Shown here: piece after piece, positions 1 to 8,205 of the stretch
Layout of the letters: the number at the start of each line of letters is the position of its first letter
How positions within the stretch are numbered: the first letter of the stretch is position 1
From: Rhizobium sp. BK376
GTDB taxonomy: Bacteria; Pseudomonadota; Alphaproteobacteria; Rhizobiales; Rhizobiaceae
Direction: 5' to 3'
Length of the DNA stretch: 64,000 nt
Assembly (NCBI RefSeq): GCF_004341625.1
Contig: NZ_SLZG01000003.1
Coordinates: forward strand, 495,045-559,044
Position numbers and translations under genes: made by a program
The notes under the pieces: model-generated
Told to the model about the DNA's origin: nothing
Database searches by the model: none
Seen by the model: the letters and a program-made list of their open reading frames with translations, nothing else

Positions 1-1
1 C

Positions 2-28
2 CCGAATACGTCGAAGGATACACAATGA
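2..28 (+). CDS. 3' tail of an upstream gene (partial)
   Basis: A reading frame enters from outside the window and ends at a TGA at 26-28 that overlaps the flgH ATG (ATGA). Only about eight codons are visible (P-N-T-S-K-D-T-Q), so the product cannot be identified from sequence. In rhizobial flagellar clusters the gene before flgH is often a MotE-like periplasmic protein or flgI. That is known order, not something seen here. The stop-start overlap suggests translational coupling to flgH. Confidence 0.35.
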   Translation, partial: PNTSKDTQ

Positions 29-738
29 ACATGCGTCTACCGGTCGCGATCGCCGCTATCCTTTCCCTCGCCGGTTGCCAGAGCCAGGCCTTGAGAGAGA
101 TCGGCAGGGCGCCGGCCATGAGCCCGATCGGCAGCGGGCTTCAATATGCCCAGACCCCGCAGATGTCGCTCTATCCCAAGCGGCCGCATCAGGTCGCTCA
201 GGGATATTCGCTCTGGAGCGACTCCCAGGCAGCGCTCTTCAAGGATTCGCGCGCTCTGAACGTGGGTGACATCCTGACGGTGAACATCTCGATCAACGAC
301 AAGGCGAACTGGGACAACGAGACCAACCGCGACCGAACGAACAAGAGCGACATGAACTACAACGTCGCTGCCGAGATTTTCGGCTGGAAGCCGACCACGC
401 AGGGCACCGCCACGTCCGGTTCCGACACCAGCACCGATGCCAAGGGCAAGATGCAGCGTTCCGAGCAGGTCAACCTCCTCGTCGCCGCCGTTGTGACCGG
501 CGTGCTGGAGAACGGCAACCTGATGATCAGTGGCTCGCAGGAAGTACGCATGAACCAGGAGATCCGCATTCTCAACGTCGCCGGCATCGTCCGGCCGCAA
601 GACGTTACGTCGGACAACACGATTTCCTACGACAAGATCGCCGAGGCGCGCATCTCCTACGGTGGTCGCGGCCGCCTGACGGAAATCCAGCAGCCGCCGC
701 GGGGCCAGCAGGCCGTCGATCTTCTGTCGCCGCTCTGA
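25..738 (+). CDS. flgH: flagellar L-ring lipoprotein FlgH
   Basis: FlgH forms the outer-membrane L ring, the bushing around the flagellar rod. The 237-residue product begins with a lipoprotein signal whose lipobox L-A-G-C ends at Cys18, so the mature protein should be lipid-anchored. The body carries the FlgH hallmarks: a Y-S-L-W-S-D segment, V-G-D-I-L-T-V, and the late G-N-L-M-I-S-G and G-I-V-R-P-Q-D motifs. Length is normal for the family. The ATG follows GAAGGA and overlaps the stop of the preceding gene. fliL follows 45 bases later on the same strand, consistent with a flgH-fliL-fliP unit. Confidence 0.95.
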   Translation: MNMRLPVAIAAILSLAGCQSQALREIGRAPAMSPIGSGLQYAQTPQMSLYPKRPHQVAQGYSLWSDSQAALFKDSRALNVGDILTVNISINDKANWDNETNRDRTNKSDMNYNVAAEIFGWKPTTQGTATSGSDTSTDAKGKMQRSEQVNLLVAAVVTGVLENGNLMISGSQEVRMNQEIRILNVAGIVRPQDVTSDNTISYDKIAEARISYGGRGRLTEIQQPPRGQQAVDLLSPL

Positions 739-783
739 CGGGCCGGCGCGGTACAGGAACAGAAAGCAACAGGCGGACAGGCC

Positions 784-1311
784 ATGGCAGAGCAGGAAGC
801 CGAGGGTACACCGGCAAAAAAAACGTCGCCGCTGATCATGCTGATCGTGAGCCTTGCGGTGGTGACCGTAATCGGCGGCGGCGGCGGCTGGTTTGTGGGC
901 ACCTTGATCGCCCCGTCGATCTCCGCGGCCGAAAAAGCCAAGAAGGAGCAGGAGGCGGCCGACGCAAAGAAGCCCGAGGCGGGCAAGAAGCCCGACGATG
1001 CCGGGCTGCCGCACATCGCCACCGAAGCGAACGGTATCGTCCAACTGGAGCCGATTACCTCAAACCTCGCCTATCCCTCGGAAAACTGGGTGCGGCTAGA
1101 GGTCGCGCTGATGTTCAAGGGACCGCCAGATGTCAAAATGGCTGAGGATATTCATCAGGATATCCTCGCCTATATCCGCACGGTCTCGCTGCAGCAGATC
1201 GAGGGTCCGCGTGGCTTTCAATATCTTAGGGATGACATCCAGGAGCGTGTTGACCTGCGCTCGGAAGGACGCGTATCGAAGGTTATGTTTAGAACCTTCG
1301 TGATTGAATGA
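784..1311 (+). CDS. fliL: flagellar basal body-associated protein FliL
   Basis: FliL is a single-pass inner-membrane protein around the stator and MS ring that supports torque generation. The 175-residue product has a short charged cytoplasmic head, one membrane segment at about residues 17-45 with a glycine run, a Lys/Glu/Ala-rich linker, and a periplasmic domain that contains the typical L-A-Y-P-S-E-N-W-V-R-L-E-V strand. The end R-T-F-V-I-E is also FliL-like. Its stop overlaps the fliP start by four bases (ATGA), so the two are probably translationally coupled. Confidence 0.93.
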   Translation: MAEQEAEGTPAKKTSPLIMLIVSLAVVTVIGGGGGWFVGTLIAPSISAAEKAKKEQEAADAKKPEAGKKPDDAGLPHIATEANGIVQLEPITSNLAYPSENWVRLEVALMFKGPPDVKMAEDIHQDILAYIRTVSLQQIEGPRGFQYLRDDIQERVDLRSEGRVSKVMFRTFVIE

Positions 1312-2045
1312 TTCGATTTCTTATCCTGCTTCTCGTCATGATGGCGATACCGGAACTGGCGGTGGCTCAGCAGTCGCCGGCGGATTTGCTGAACCTGCCT
1401 GTCAACGGTTCGGCGGCGTCCTGGATCATTCGTACGTTCGGCCTGCTGACGGTTCTTTCCGTCGCGCCCGGCATCCTGATGATGGTGACCAGCTTCACGC
1501 GATTCATCATCGCATTCTCCATCCTGCGCACCGGCATGGGCCTGTCGACGACGCCGTCCAACATGATCCTGCTCAGCCTGGCATTGTTCATGACCTTCTA
1601 TGTCATGGCGCCGACTTTCGATCAGGCCTGGAAGGACGGCGCCCAGCCGCTGATTGCCAATCAGATAATCGAAACGGAGGCGGTGCAGCGCATCGCCGAA
1701 CCCTTCCGCACGTTCATGTCGAACAACACGCGTGACAAGGATCTGAAACTCTTCGTCGATCTGGCACAGGAACGCGGGCAGGCGACCACGGATGGCAACA
1801 AGATCGACTACCGGGTCCTCATCCCCGCTTTCATGATCTCGGAAATCCGCCGCGGCTTCGAAATCGGCTTCCTCGTGGTGCTGCCCTTCCTGGTAATCGA
1901 CCTCATCGTCTCCACCATCGTCATGGCCATGGGCATGATGATGCTGCCGCCGACTTCGATCTCTCTTCCCTTCAAGATCCTTTTCTTCGTCCTGATTGAC
2001 GGCTGGAACCTTTTGGTCGGCAGCTTGGTGCGCTCGTTTCATTAA
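1308..2045 (+). CDS. fliP: flagellar type III export gate protein FliP
   Basis: FliP is a core subunit of the FliPQR export gate. The 245-residue protein has a cleavable signal ending near the A-V-A-Q at residues 18-21, then four hydrophobic segments. The family signature is plain: T-S-F-T-R-F-I-I-A-F-S-I-L-R followed by the T-T-P-S-N-M-I-L motif, and late P-A-F-M-I-S-E and the G-M-M-M-L-P-P-T segment. Its partners fliQ, flhA and fliR lie about 21-24 kb downstream in this window. The start overlaps the fliL stop. Confidence 0.96.
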   Translation: MIRFLILLLVMMAIPELAVAQQSPADLLNLPVNGSAASWIIRTFGLLTVLSVAPGILMMVTSFTRFIIAFSILRTGMGLSTTPSNMILLSLALFMTFYVMAPTFDQAWKDGAQPLIANQIIETEAVQRIAEPFRTFMSNNTRDKDLKLFVDLAQERGQATTDGNKIDYRVLIPAFMISEIRRGFEIGFLVVLPFLVIDLIVSTIVMAMGMMMLPPTSISLPFKILFFVLIDGWNLLVGSLVRSFH

Positions 2046-2604
2046 CGACTGGCGCGGTGTCCTGATCACAAATAGACGATCGAGGAACCCTTTCGGAGAG
2101 TTATCCCCAGGTCTCCTCCGATATTTTTTAAAGATCGCCGAACTTTTCCGATGGTTCGATTGCCAGGTTCTCACGGGCTGGAAGATCTCCCGGCGCCGTT
2201 TTCTTAAACCTGTCCGTAATCGGTAGGGTCTCGGAAATATATGCTGCAAAATCAGATCTTTAGAGAGATATAGGGCGGCTGTCCGATCGGCGACGCGTTC
2301 AATGCCGCAATCAGAAAATTGCGCCTTCACTACTTTAGCAATGCGGCCATGGCGCGAGGCGATTTCCGCAAGTAAACGCGTCGGTTGAGGATAACTTTAC
2401 CTCTGGGAAACTATCCCGAATCAAGCGGAAATCTTCTGCATGTAATTAATCACTTGGCAAACAATAGCTGCGACATTCTCAGCACATGACGGATTTGGCT
2501 CCAGAAAACGGGGGAGCCGAGTGGCATGAAGCTGAACCGCCATCGCCGGTCTAAGTCCGGTATGTCCTCGCTTCAATATTTATCTCGTTTCGAGAGGACA
2601 CCTT
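2046..2604 (+). other. fliP-flaA intergenic region, flaA leader
   Basis: This 559-base stretch has no convincing gene. It should hold the flaA promoter and leader. I see a small stem GGCTCC (2497-2502) / GGAGCC (2513-2518) and a GAGAGGA ribosome binding site about 10 bases before the flaA ATG. I could not define a -35/-10 pair, and TTGGCA-type sequences near 2455 do not have the spacing of a sigma-54 promoter. Confidence 0.5.
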
Positions 2605-3801
2605 ATGACTAGTATTCACACTAACTCTGCAGCAATGGCTGCGCTCCAGACCCTCCAGGGCGTTAACAACAACCTCACCAAGACCCAGGCTCAGATTTCC
2701 TCCGGTTTGCGCGTCGGTTCGGCTGTTGACAACGCTGCTTACTGGTCGATCGCAACGACCATGCGTTCCGACAACGATGCAAACTCCGCTGTTTCCGACG
2801 CTCTCGGCCTCGGTGCGGCAACTGCCGAGACCGCCTATCAGGGCATGAACAGCGCTATCGACCTCGTCGACGAAATCCAGGGCAAGATCGTTGCTGCTCA
2901 GGCTGAAGGCGTTGACAAGTCGAAGATCCAGGGCGACATCAAGCAGCTCCAGGGCCAGCTGTCGACCATCATCTCCTCCGCTTCCTTCTCCGGCGAAAAC
3001 TGGCTGCAGGGCGATCCGTCCGGTCAGACCACCAAGAACGTTCTCGGTGCTTTCGTTCGTGACAGCAGCGGCGATGTTTCGGTCCAGACGATCAGCTACA
3101 CGCTCGACGGCTCGAACGTTCTGATCGACTCGACTGGTGGCAACCAGGGCATTCTCGACCAGAGCTACAATGTCACGCCGAACACCGTGACCGTTCCGGT
3201 CAACAACAACGGTACCACCACGGACACGACCGTTCTGGCCTACACCCAGGACGGCCTGACGGGCGCAAGCGCCACCTTCGACACCAACGGCACGCACGCA
3301 AATGTCGCGACCGGCAACGCTAGCATCCCGGCCGGCGATTACGTCCAGGTTCAGGGCCAGTGGGTCAAGGCAAAGGACGTTGGCGGAACCAACCAGGACG
3401 TTGTCGCCAACGACGGCGTCACGAGCTGGGGCGTAGACACGAGCAACGTGCCGACGGCTGCCAACACTATCCAGGCTCCAGGTTCGATCATGAGCATGGA
3501 CGTCACCAACATGAGCGAGGACGACCTCAACGCGATGCTCAAGGGCGTCAACGCGGCTCTGACCGCAATGACGAGCGCCGCAGCAAACCTGGGTTCGATC
3601 TCTTCGCGTATCGACCTGCAGACCGACTTCGTTTCCAAGCTCAGCGACTCGGTTACCGCCGGCGTCGGCAAGCTGGTTGACGCAGACATGGAAGCAGAAT
3701 CGAGCAAGCTGTCGGCTCTCCAGACCCAGCAGCAGCTCTCGATCCAGTCGCTCTCGATCGCCAACTCCTCTTCGCAGAACATCCTGTCGCTCTTCCGTTA
3801 A
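2605..3801 (+). CDS. flaA: flagellin FlaA
   Basis: This is a filament subunit exported through the flagellar type III channel. The 398-residue protein has the conserved N-terminal D0/D1 coiled coil (starting M-T-S-I-H-T-N-S-A-A-M, then S-G-L-R-V-G-S-A-V-D-N-A-A-Y-W-S), a variable central part of about 170 residues and the conserved C-terminal helix ending Q-N-I-L-S-L-F-R. The ATG follows GAGAGGA. flaB downstream is a close paralogue with long identical DNA blocks. A strong terminator follows at 3833, so flaA is probably monocistronic. The assignment to FlaA rather than another rhizobial flagellin rests on it being first in the cluster. Confidence 0.93.
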   Translation: MTSIHTNSAAMAALQTLQGVNNNLTKTQAQISSGLRVGSAVDNAAYWSIATTMRSDNDANSAVSDALGLGAATAETAYQGMNSAIDLVDEIQGKIVAAQAEGVDKSKIQGDIKQLQGQLSTIISSASFSGENWLQGDPSGQTTKNVLGAFVRDSSGDVSVQTISYTLDGSNVLIDSTGGNQGILDQSYNVTPNTVTVPVNNNGTTTDTTVLAYTQDGLTGASATFDTNGTHANVATGNASIPAGDYVQVQGQWVKAKDVGGTNQDVVANDGVTSWGVDTSNVPTAANTIQAPGSIMSMDVTNMSEDDLNAMLKGVNAALTAMTSAAANLGSISSRIDLQTDFVSKLSDSVTAGVGKLVDADMEAESSKLSALQTQQQLSIQSLSIANSSSQNILSLFR

Positions 3802-3832
3802 TTCGGCAGAGACAGGTCTTCGAAATCAAGAG

Positions 3833-3861
3833 CCGCGCCCCTCCGGGGGCGCGGTTTTTTT
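3833..3861 (+). terminator. rho-independent terminator after flaA
   Basis: The stem CCGCGCCCC pairs with GGGGCGCGG (3833-3854) around a four-base loop and is followed directly by a run of seven T's. It ends the flaA transcript. Confidence 0.9.
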
Positions 3862-3903
3862 ATTGCCAATCGTTACCGGTGATACGGCTCTGTTTAACAT
3901 TCG

Positions 3904-3954
3904 TTAACCATACCGTGGTTATCTATCGTCATCGAAACGACGAGTTAACTATAA
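3904..3954 (+). promoter_or_regulatory. candidate flaB control region
   Basis: An inverted repeat TAACCA-N5-TGGTTA lies at 3904-3920. It is followed at 3943-3954 by GTTAACTATAAA, whose TATAAA could be a -10 element about 95 bases before the flaB ATG. The same 12 bases occur upstream of the third flagellin (9964-9975). No good -35 is visible, so activator dependence is possible. This is inference from sequence pattern only. Confidence 0.4.
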
Positions 3955-4045
3955 AGATTAACCAGTTGACAGGCATGAGGCCGACTGTCGTTCCCGGCGA
4001 AATCCGGAATGCCCTTCTTTAACCAATCAATTGGGGCACCTATTT

Positions 4046-5239
4046 ATGACTAGTATTTTGACCAACAGCGCAGCAATGTCTGCTCTTCAGACCCTTCAGG
4101 GCGTTAACACCAGTCTCGACAAGACCCAGGCTCAGGTATCGTCCGGTCTGCGCGTCGGTTCGGCATCTGACAATGCCGCTTACTGGTCGATCGCAACCAC
4201 CATGCGTTCCGACAACGACGCAAACTCCGCAATCTCCGACGCTCTCGGCCTCGGTGCGGCAACTGCTGAGACCGCCTATCAGGGCATGAACAGCGCTATC
4301 GACCTCGTCGACCAGATGCAGGCCAAGATCGTTGCTGCTCAGGCTGAAGGCGTTGACAAGTCGAAGATCCAGGGCGACATCAAACAGCTCCAGGGCCAGC
4401 TGTCGACCATCATCTCCTCCGCTTCCTTCTCCGGCGAAAACTGGCTGCAGGGCGATCCGTCCGGCTCTACCACCAAGAGCGTCCTCGGTGCTTTCGTTCG
4501 TGACAGCAGCGGCCAAGTTTCGGTCCAGACGATCAGCTACACGCTCGACGGCACGAACGTTCTGATCGACACGACTGGTGGCAACGGCGGCATTCTCGAT
4601 CACACATACGATGTCACGCCGAACACCGTCACGGTCCCGGTCAACAACAACGGTACCACTACGGACACGACCGTTCTGTCCTACACCCAGGATGACTTGA
4701 CGGGCGCAAGCGCCACCTTCGACACCAACGGCACGCACGCAAATGTCGCGGCTAGTGCCAATGGCATAGCCGCCGGCGATTACGTCCAGGTTCAGGGTGT
4801 CTGGGTCAAGGCTGCGGACGTCACCGGAACCAATCAGGAAGTTGTCGCCAACGACGGCACCACGAGCTGGGGTGTCGACACGACCAACACGCCGGGAAGC
4901 AATACCATACAGGCTCCAGGTTCTATCCTGAGCATGGACGTCACCAACATGAACGAGTCGGACCTCGACGCGATGCTCAAGGGCGTCGACGCGGCTCTGA
5001 CGGCGATGACGAGTGCGGCAGCATCGCTGGGTTCGATCTCGCAGCGTATCGACCTCCAGACCGACTTCGTTTCCAAGCTCAGCGACTCCGTCAACTCGGG
5101 CGTCGGCAAGCTGGTTGACGCAGACATGGAAGCAGAATCGAGCAAGCTGACGGCTCTCCAGACCCAACAGCAGCTCGCGATCCAGTCGCTCTCGATCGCC
5201 AACTCCTCTTCGCAGAACATCCTGTCGCTCTTCCGTTAA
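4046..5239 (+). CDS. flaB: flagellin FlaB
   Basis: This is a second filament flagellin of 397 residues. It is nearly identical to FlaA in the first 150 and last 90 residues and very similar in the middle. Its start is M-T-S-I-L-T-N-S-A-A-M and it ends Q-N-I-L-S-L-F-R as FlaA does. An upstream in-frame TTG at 4031 would add five residues, but alignment with FlaA supports the ATG at 4046. It has its own upstream region and its own terminator at 5271. Rhizobial complex flagella are built from several such flagellins. Which numbered paralogue this is cannot be fixed without a tree. Confidence 0.92.
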   Translation: MTSILTNSAAMSALQTLQGVNTSLDKTQAQVSSGLRVGSASDNAAYWSIATTMRSDNDANSAISDALGLGAATAETAYQGMNSAIDLVDQMQAKIVAAQAEGVDKSKIQGDIKQLQGQLSTIISSASFSGENWLQGDPSGSTTKSVLGAFVRDSSGQVSVQTISYTLDGTNVLIDTTGGNGGILDHTYDVTPNTVTVPVNNNGTTTDTTVLSYTQDDLTGASATFDTNGTHANVAASANGIAAGDYVQVQGVWVKAADVTGTNQEVVANDGTTSWGVDTTNTPGSNTIQAPGSILSMDVTNMNESDLDAMLKGVDAALTAMTSAAASLGSISQRIDLQTDFVSKLSDSVNSGVGKLVDADMEAESSKLTALQTQQQLAIQSLSIANSSSQNILSLFR

Positions 5240-5270
5240 TCTTCGGCAGAGCCAGATCTTCGAAATCAAA

Positions 5271-5304
5271 AAGCCGCGCCCGGAAGGGCGCGGCTTTCTG
5301 TTTT
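5271..5304 (+). terminator. rho-independent terminator after flaB
   Basis: The stem AAGCCGCGCCC pairs with GGGCGCGGCTT (5271-5295) around the loop GGAA, followed by a T-rich stretch. The arms resemble the flaA terminator, in line with the duplication of the whole gene unit. It also faces the 3' end of the reverse-strand operon that stops at 5396. Confidence 0.88.
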
Positions 5305-5395
5305 CATTGTTCTGTCGATTGCAGTGAGTTCATCAGAGGGTACCGATCGACCCACTAGGCAAAAGTCATTACCTGCTGATCTGCCGGACGACGCT

Positions 5396-6943
5396 CTAGG
5401 CGGATCGTGCGTGAACCGACCGGGCCGAGAGTTTCGCAGCGCTATAGGCTACGCCGTCCAAGGCTGTCATGGCTTGCGAGATAAGTCTTTGCAGTGCGTC
5501 CGAACCCTGGCTCGCTTCAGCAATCAGCGGCGCGCTCAAGCATATTCTAAGCGCGCTTGCAGGCTGGCCGTTCAAATCCGCCGCGCAGGAAACCGGTTGG
5601 CCGATGCGTATGAGGGCGGCGTCCTTCCCGGAAGCAAGATCCTTGTAGACTGATGCTGTCTCGGCGGCCGTCAAAATAGTGCCGCTATAGGGATTGCGCA
5701 GATAGAACGAGAAGATCGACGGTATCTCGTCCCAGCTTGCGGGATCCGCCCCATACCACAACCGGTTTCGATCTATCGGCCGGGTATCGAGCATCTCGAA
5801 GGCTTCGTCTCGCTCAAGCCGGATGCCTATGGCCTCCGCAAAAGCGGACATGACCATCCTCACCTTGTCCACCGGGATGGCCGCGAACCGATCGAGTTCA
5901 AACAGCGCCGCCTTCCATCGCAATAGAAGGCCGAAATTCGCGCGGTGCGGCAGTATGTCCTGCGCCGCCCAACCTTCGGGCCAATCCGTTCTCGTGCAAT
6001 AGTCGGCAAGCGTGGGAGGCAGGCGCCGCAGGCTCAGTGAATGGACCAGTCCGGGCGGGCACAGGAGCGCGCCACTGAAGACCGGGCCTGTCAGAAATTT
6101 CGACCCGGTGAGGGCAACGAGGAACTCATGCGCCAGATAGGCGCGAATCGTTGCAGCAGAGATCCTGAACTGGCAGGCATCGATCAGGACATCGAGCATC
6201 GACCCGAAACGGGCCTTGAGTCGGAAGACGCTTTCCAGACCCGGCGCAATGAGCCCGGTCTTTGAAACGTCGGCGGAGACGAGGAGTGAGCGCATGCCGG
6301 CAGCGCGCGCCAGTTCGACGACGCCCCGGACCTCGTCCTCGACTTCGTCCTCTGAGCGCAGCGTGCCATCCTTGTTTCGCACGGCGACTGACGTGTTCAT
6401 CGTGGAGTCACCAGGATTGATTTCATCGCCCCTGGTGACGTTGCTGCCACTGCTGACGCGCTGCATGAAATGACGCCCCGACGCGGCCGTCATGACGCCG
6501 CTTCCGGTTTCGCTGCCCATGAGGGTGACCGTTATCAGCGGCTGGCCGCCCTGGCGGGACAGGATCGCGGCTGCGAAGAGATGAATATCCGTTCCCGAGG
6601 CCGCCATGATGGCCTCGACCCCGGAAAGATCGAGATCATCCCTGATGCCGAGCAGCCTGAGCAGATCGGCGCGGATGTGGTTCATTTCCCGCGCATAGAT
6701 GTCGGCAGCCGGTTGGCGCTCCATATCCTGCAGAAGCTGCGCGTAATAGGTTTCGACGAAGCTGAAAGCCTGCGCGGAAATGGTGGATGCCGTCGATGAG
6801 CTGAAAGCGAGATCCTGTGGCCGGGGCAGGGGGCCGTAACCATACATGTTGAGACCGGTCGCGGGATCGCAGTCCAATCTCTCGTCACCGCCCGAAGTCA
6901 GAGCGGCAAGCAGTGCATTCCTGATATCAGCTGTTTCATTCAT
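5396..6943 (-). CDS. PLP-dependent fold-type I protein, unknown substrate
   Basis: This is the last gene of the reverse operon 9689-5396. The 515-residue protein resembles fold-type I pyridoxal-phosphate enzymes of the class V/cysteine-desulfurase type. A D-A-C-Q motif (Asp255) would bind the PLP ring nitrogen, T-G-S-K-F-L-T-G-P offers Lys282 for the Schiff base, and S-G-T-D-I-H near residues 114-119 sits where a phosphate or substrate loop is expected. The C-terminal part contains the small-domain-like W-D-E-I-P-S-I-F-S-F region. The start overlaps the stop of the ATP-grasp gene by four bases. I do not recognise a named family. Aminotransferase, lyase or desulfurase chemistry are all possible. 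No lone enzyme of this type is known to me in flagellar clusters. Confidence 0.75.
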   Translation of the reverse strand: MNETADIRNALLAALTSGGDERLDCDPATGLNMYGYGPLPRPQDLAFSSSTASTISAQAFSFVETYYAQLLQDMERQPAADIYAREMNHIRADLLRLLGIRDDLDLSGVEAIMAASGTDIHLFAAAILSRQGGQPLITVTLMGSETGSGVMTAASGRHFMQRVSSGSNVTRGDEINPGDSTMNTSVAVRNKDGTLRSEDEVEDEVRGVVELARAAGMRSLLVSADVSKTGLIAPGLESVFRLKARFGSMLDVLIDACQFRISAATIRAYLAHEFLVALTGSKFLTGPVFSGALLCPPGLVHSLSLRRLPPTLADYCTRTDWPEGWAAQDILPHRANFGLLLRWKAALFELDRFAAIPVDKVRMVMSAFAEAIGIRLERDEAFEMLDTRPIDRNRLWYGADPASWDEIPSIFSFYLRNPYSGTILTAAETASVYKDLASGKDAALIRIGQPVSCAADLNGQPASALRICLSAPLIAEASQGSDALQRLISQAMTALDGVAYSAAKLSARSVHARSA

Positions 6944-8205
6944 GCGCGCGACACTGTCCCATTGACGGCAGCCTCGCCGACGGCCTCGACGAAGCCGGCG
7001 AACAGTTTGCGCATGGCGACATGCTTGTAGGGAAATACCACGGCATCATCCATGCTGTGGACGAACATCGCCACGTCCAGTTCAAAGACAAGTAGGCGTC
7101 CGTCAGGCAGTTCGGCGCAATCTATACCGAAATAGTCAAGCCCGACGTGGCGATAGAGCGCCTCGAAACTCGCGCGGTGCCGGGCGGCGAAATCGGTGTC
7201 GAAATTCTCCATCCATTCCTGCTCGACCGCGCGCTTTGCGGCATTCTTGGCCATGCCGGCGCTCAGGTAATGAACGATCCAGTGTTCGGACAGCGCCATA
7301 TGGCTCGCATATGCCTTGCCGTTGATGAATACGACGCGCTGCTTGTTATAAAGGCCATCCGGGCCGCGAAAATCGATGAATGGTGCGATGTAGATTTCGG
7401 ATGCCGTGTCCCTATCGAGCCATTCCATCAGATCAGAGAGTTTCTCGATAAGCTTCATGCCATTTCCGGCATGCGTGCCGATCGGCCGCACGATGATCGG
7501 AAGCGAAAGACCCGGCGCTAAGTCATCGACGGCTCTCCTGCTCAGAGCGATATTGAGGGCCTCCTCGCGGCTGATGCGAAAGGTTTTCGGAGACAGAATT
7601 GAAGGTTCGTCGGCGAGCATGCTGCTGACGCCGTCGCGCGTCAGCCTGCTGATCAATTCCGGCTTGTTGTTCATGACAGGTCCCGGGAACTCAGCCAGCA
7701 GCTGTCGCATCCGCTCCAGAACGGGAGCGCTTTCGGCCGACTCGCCGATCGCCATGAACGCCACATCATGGGCAGGCAGGTCCGTCAGTTCAGTCATTTC
7801 GGCGTCGACATGATAAAGATGAAGAACGCAATCGCTGTGGACCAGCAGAAAATCGAGCGGCGTGTTCGCCATGAAATCGCCCGGCGTGACAAATGCCAGC
7901 AGTCTAGGCCCCTTGCCGTTCCCGTGGACAATCGAGAAGTCGCGGCGGAGTTCCACCGCTCCACGCAAGACCTGGAGCGCAGCCTCGGTGCTTCCTCGGC
8001 TTTGCAGGATCGTCGCCAGGTCGAACATTGCAGCCGCGCAATCGCTACCCTGCTTCATGGCCCGCTCCATCAATCTGTCCCAGAGCGGGGTCATATCGAT
8101 TTGCTCATAGGCCATTGAAACGAGTGCTGCCATGCCGATGACACGACCGGATTCATCGATTTCGTGGCGAGCGGCGTCTAGGGCCAGCGCAGAAGATCTC
8201 TTCAT
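6940..8205 (-). CDS. ATP-grasp-like protein with short TPR N-terminus
   Basis: This 421-residue protein is the middle gene of the operon and overlaps both neighbours by four bases. Residues about 45-95 look like one or two TPR helices (A-M-F-D-L-A-T-I-L-Q-S-R-G-S). From about residue 100 on it matches the C-terminal half of the protein at 31766-33577. Shared motifs are an N-T-P segment, N-N-K-P-E-L-I-S, R-P-I-G-T-H-A-G-N-G, P-D-G-L-Y-N-K-x-R, and G-L-D-Y-F-G-I-D-C. That layout fits a RimK/D-Ala ligase type ATP-grasp enzyme that joins a carboxylate to an amine. The metal-binding E-x-N is E375-L-D377 here, against E-V-N in the paralogue, so activity may differ or be lost. The substrate is unknown. 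Confidence 0.72.
   Translation of the reverse strand: MKRSSALALDAARHEIDESGRVIGMAALVSMAYEQIDMTPLWDRLMERAMKQGSDCAAAMFDLATILQSRGSTEAALQVLRGAVELRRDFSIVHGNGKGPRLLAFVTPGDFMANTPLDFLLVHSDCVLHLYHVDAEMTELTDLPAHDVAFMAIGESAESAPVLERMRQLLAEFPGPVMNNKPELISRLTRDGVSSMLADEPSILSPKTFRISREEALNIALSRRAVDDLAPGLSLPIIVRPIGTHAGNGMKLIEKLSDLMEWLDRDTASEIYIAPFIDFRGPDGLYNKQRVVFINGKAYASHMALSEHWIVHYLSAGMAKNAAKRAVEQEWMENFDTDFAARHRASFEALYRHVGLDYFGIDCAELPDGRLLVFELDVAMFVHSMDDAVVFPYKHVAMRKLFAGFVEAVGEAAVNGTVSRA

Noticed and set aside
2440..2480. sigma-54 promoter for flaA (TTGGCA near 2455)
   Set aside because: The distance between GG and GC does not match the -24/-12 rule; the same holds for TGGC motifs near 9815 and 9928.
4031..4045. 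TTG start for FlaB
   Set aside because: Alignment with FlaA and the M-T-S-I start support ATG 4046.
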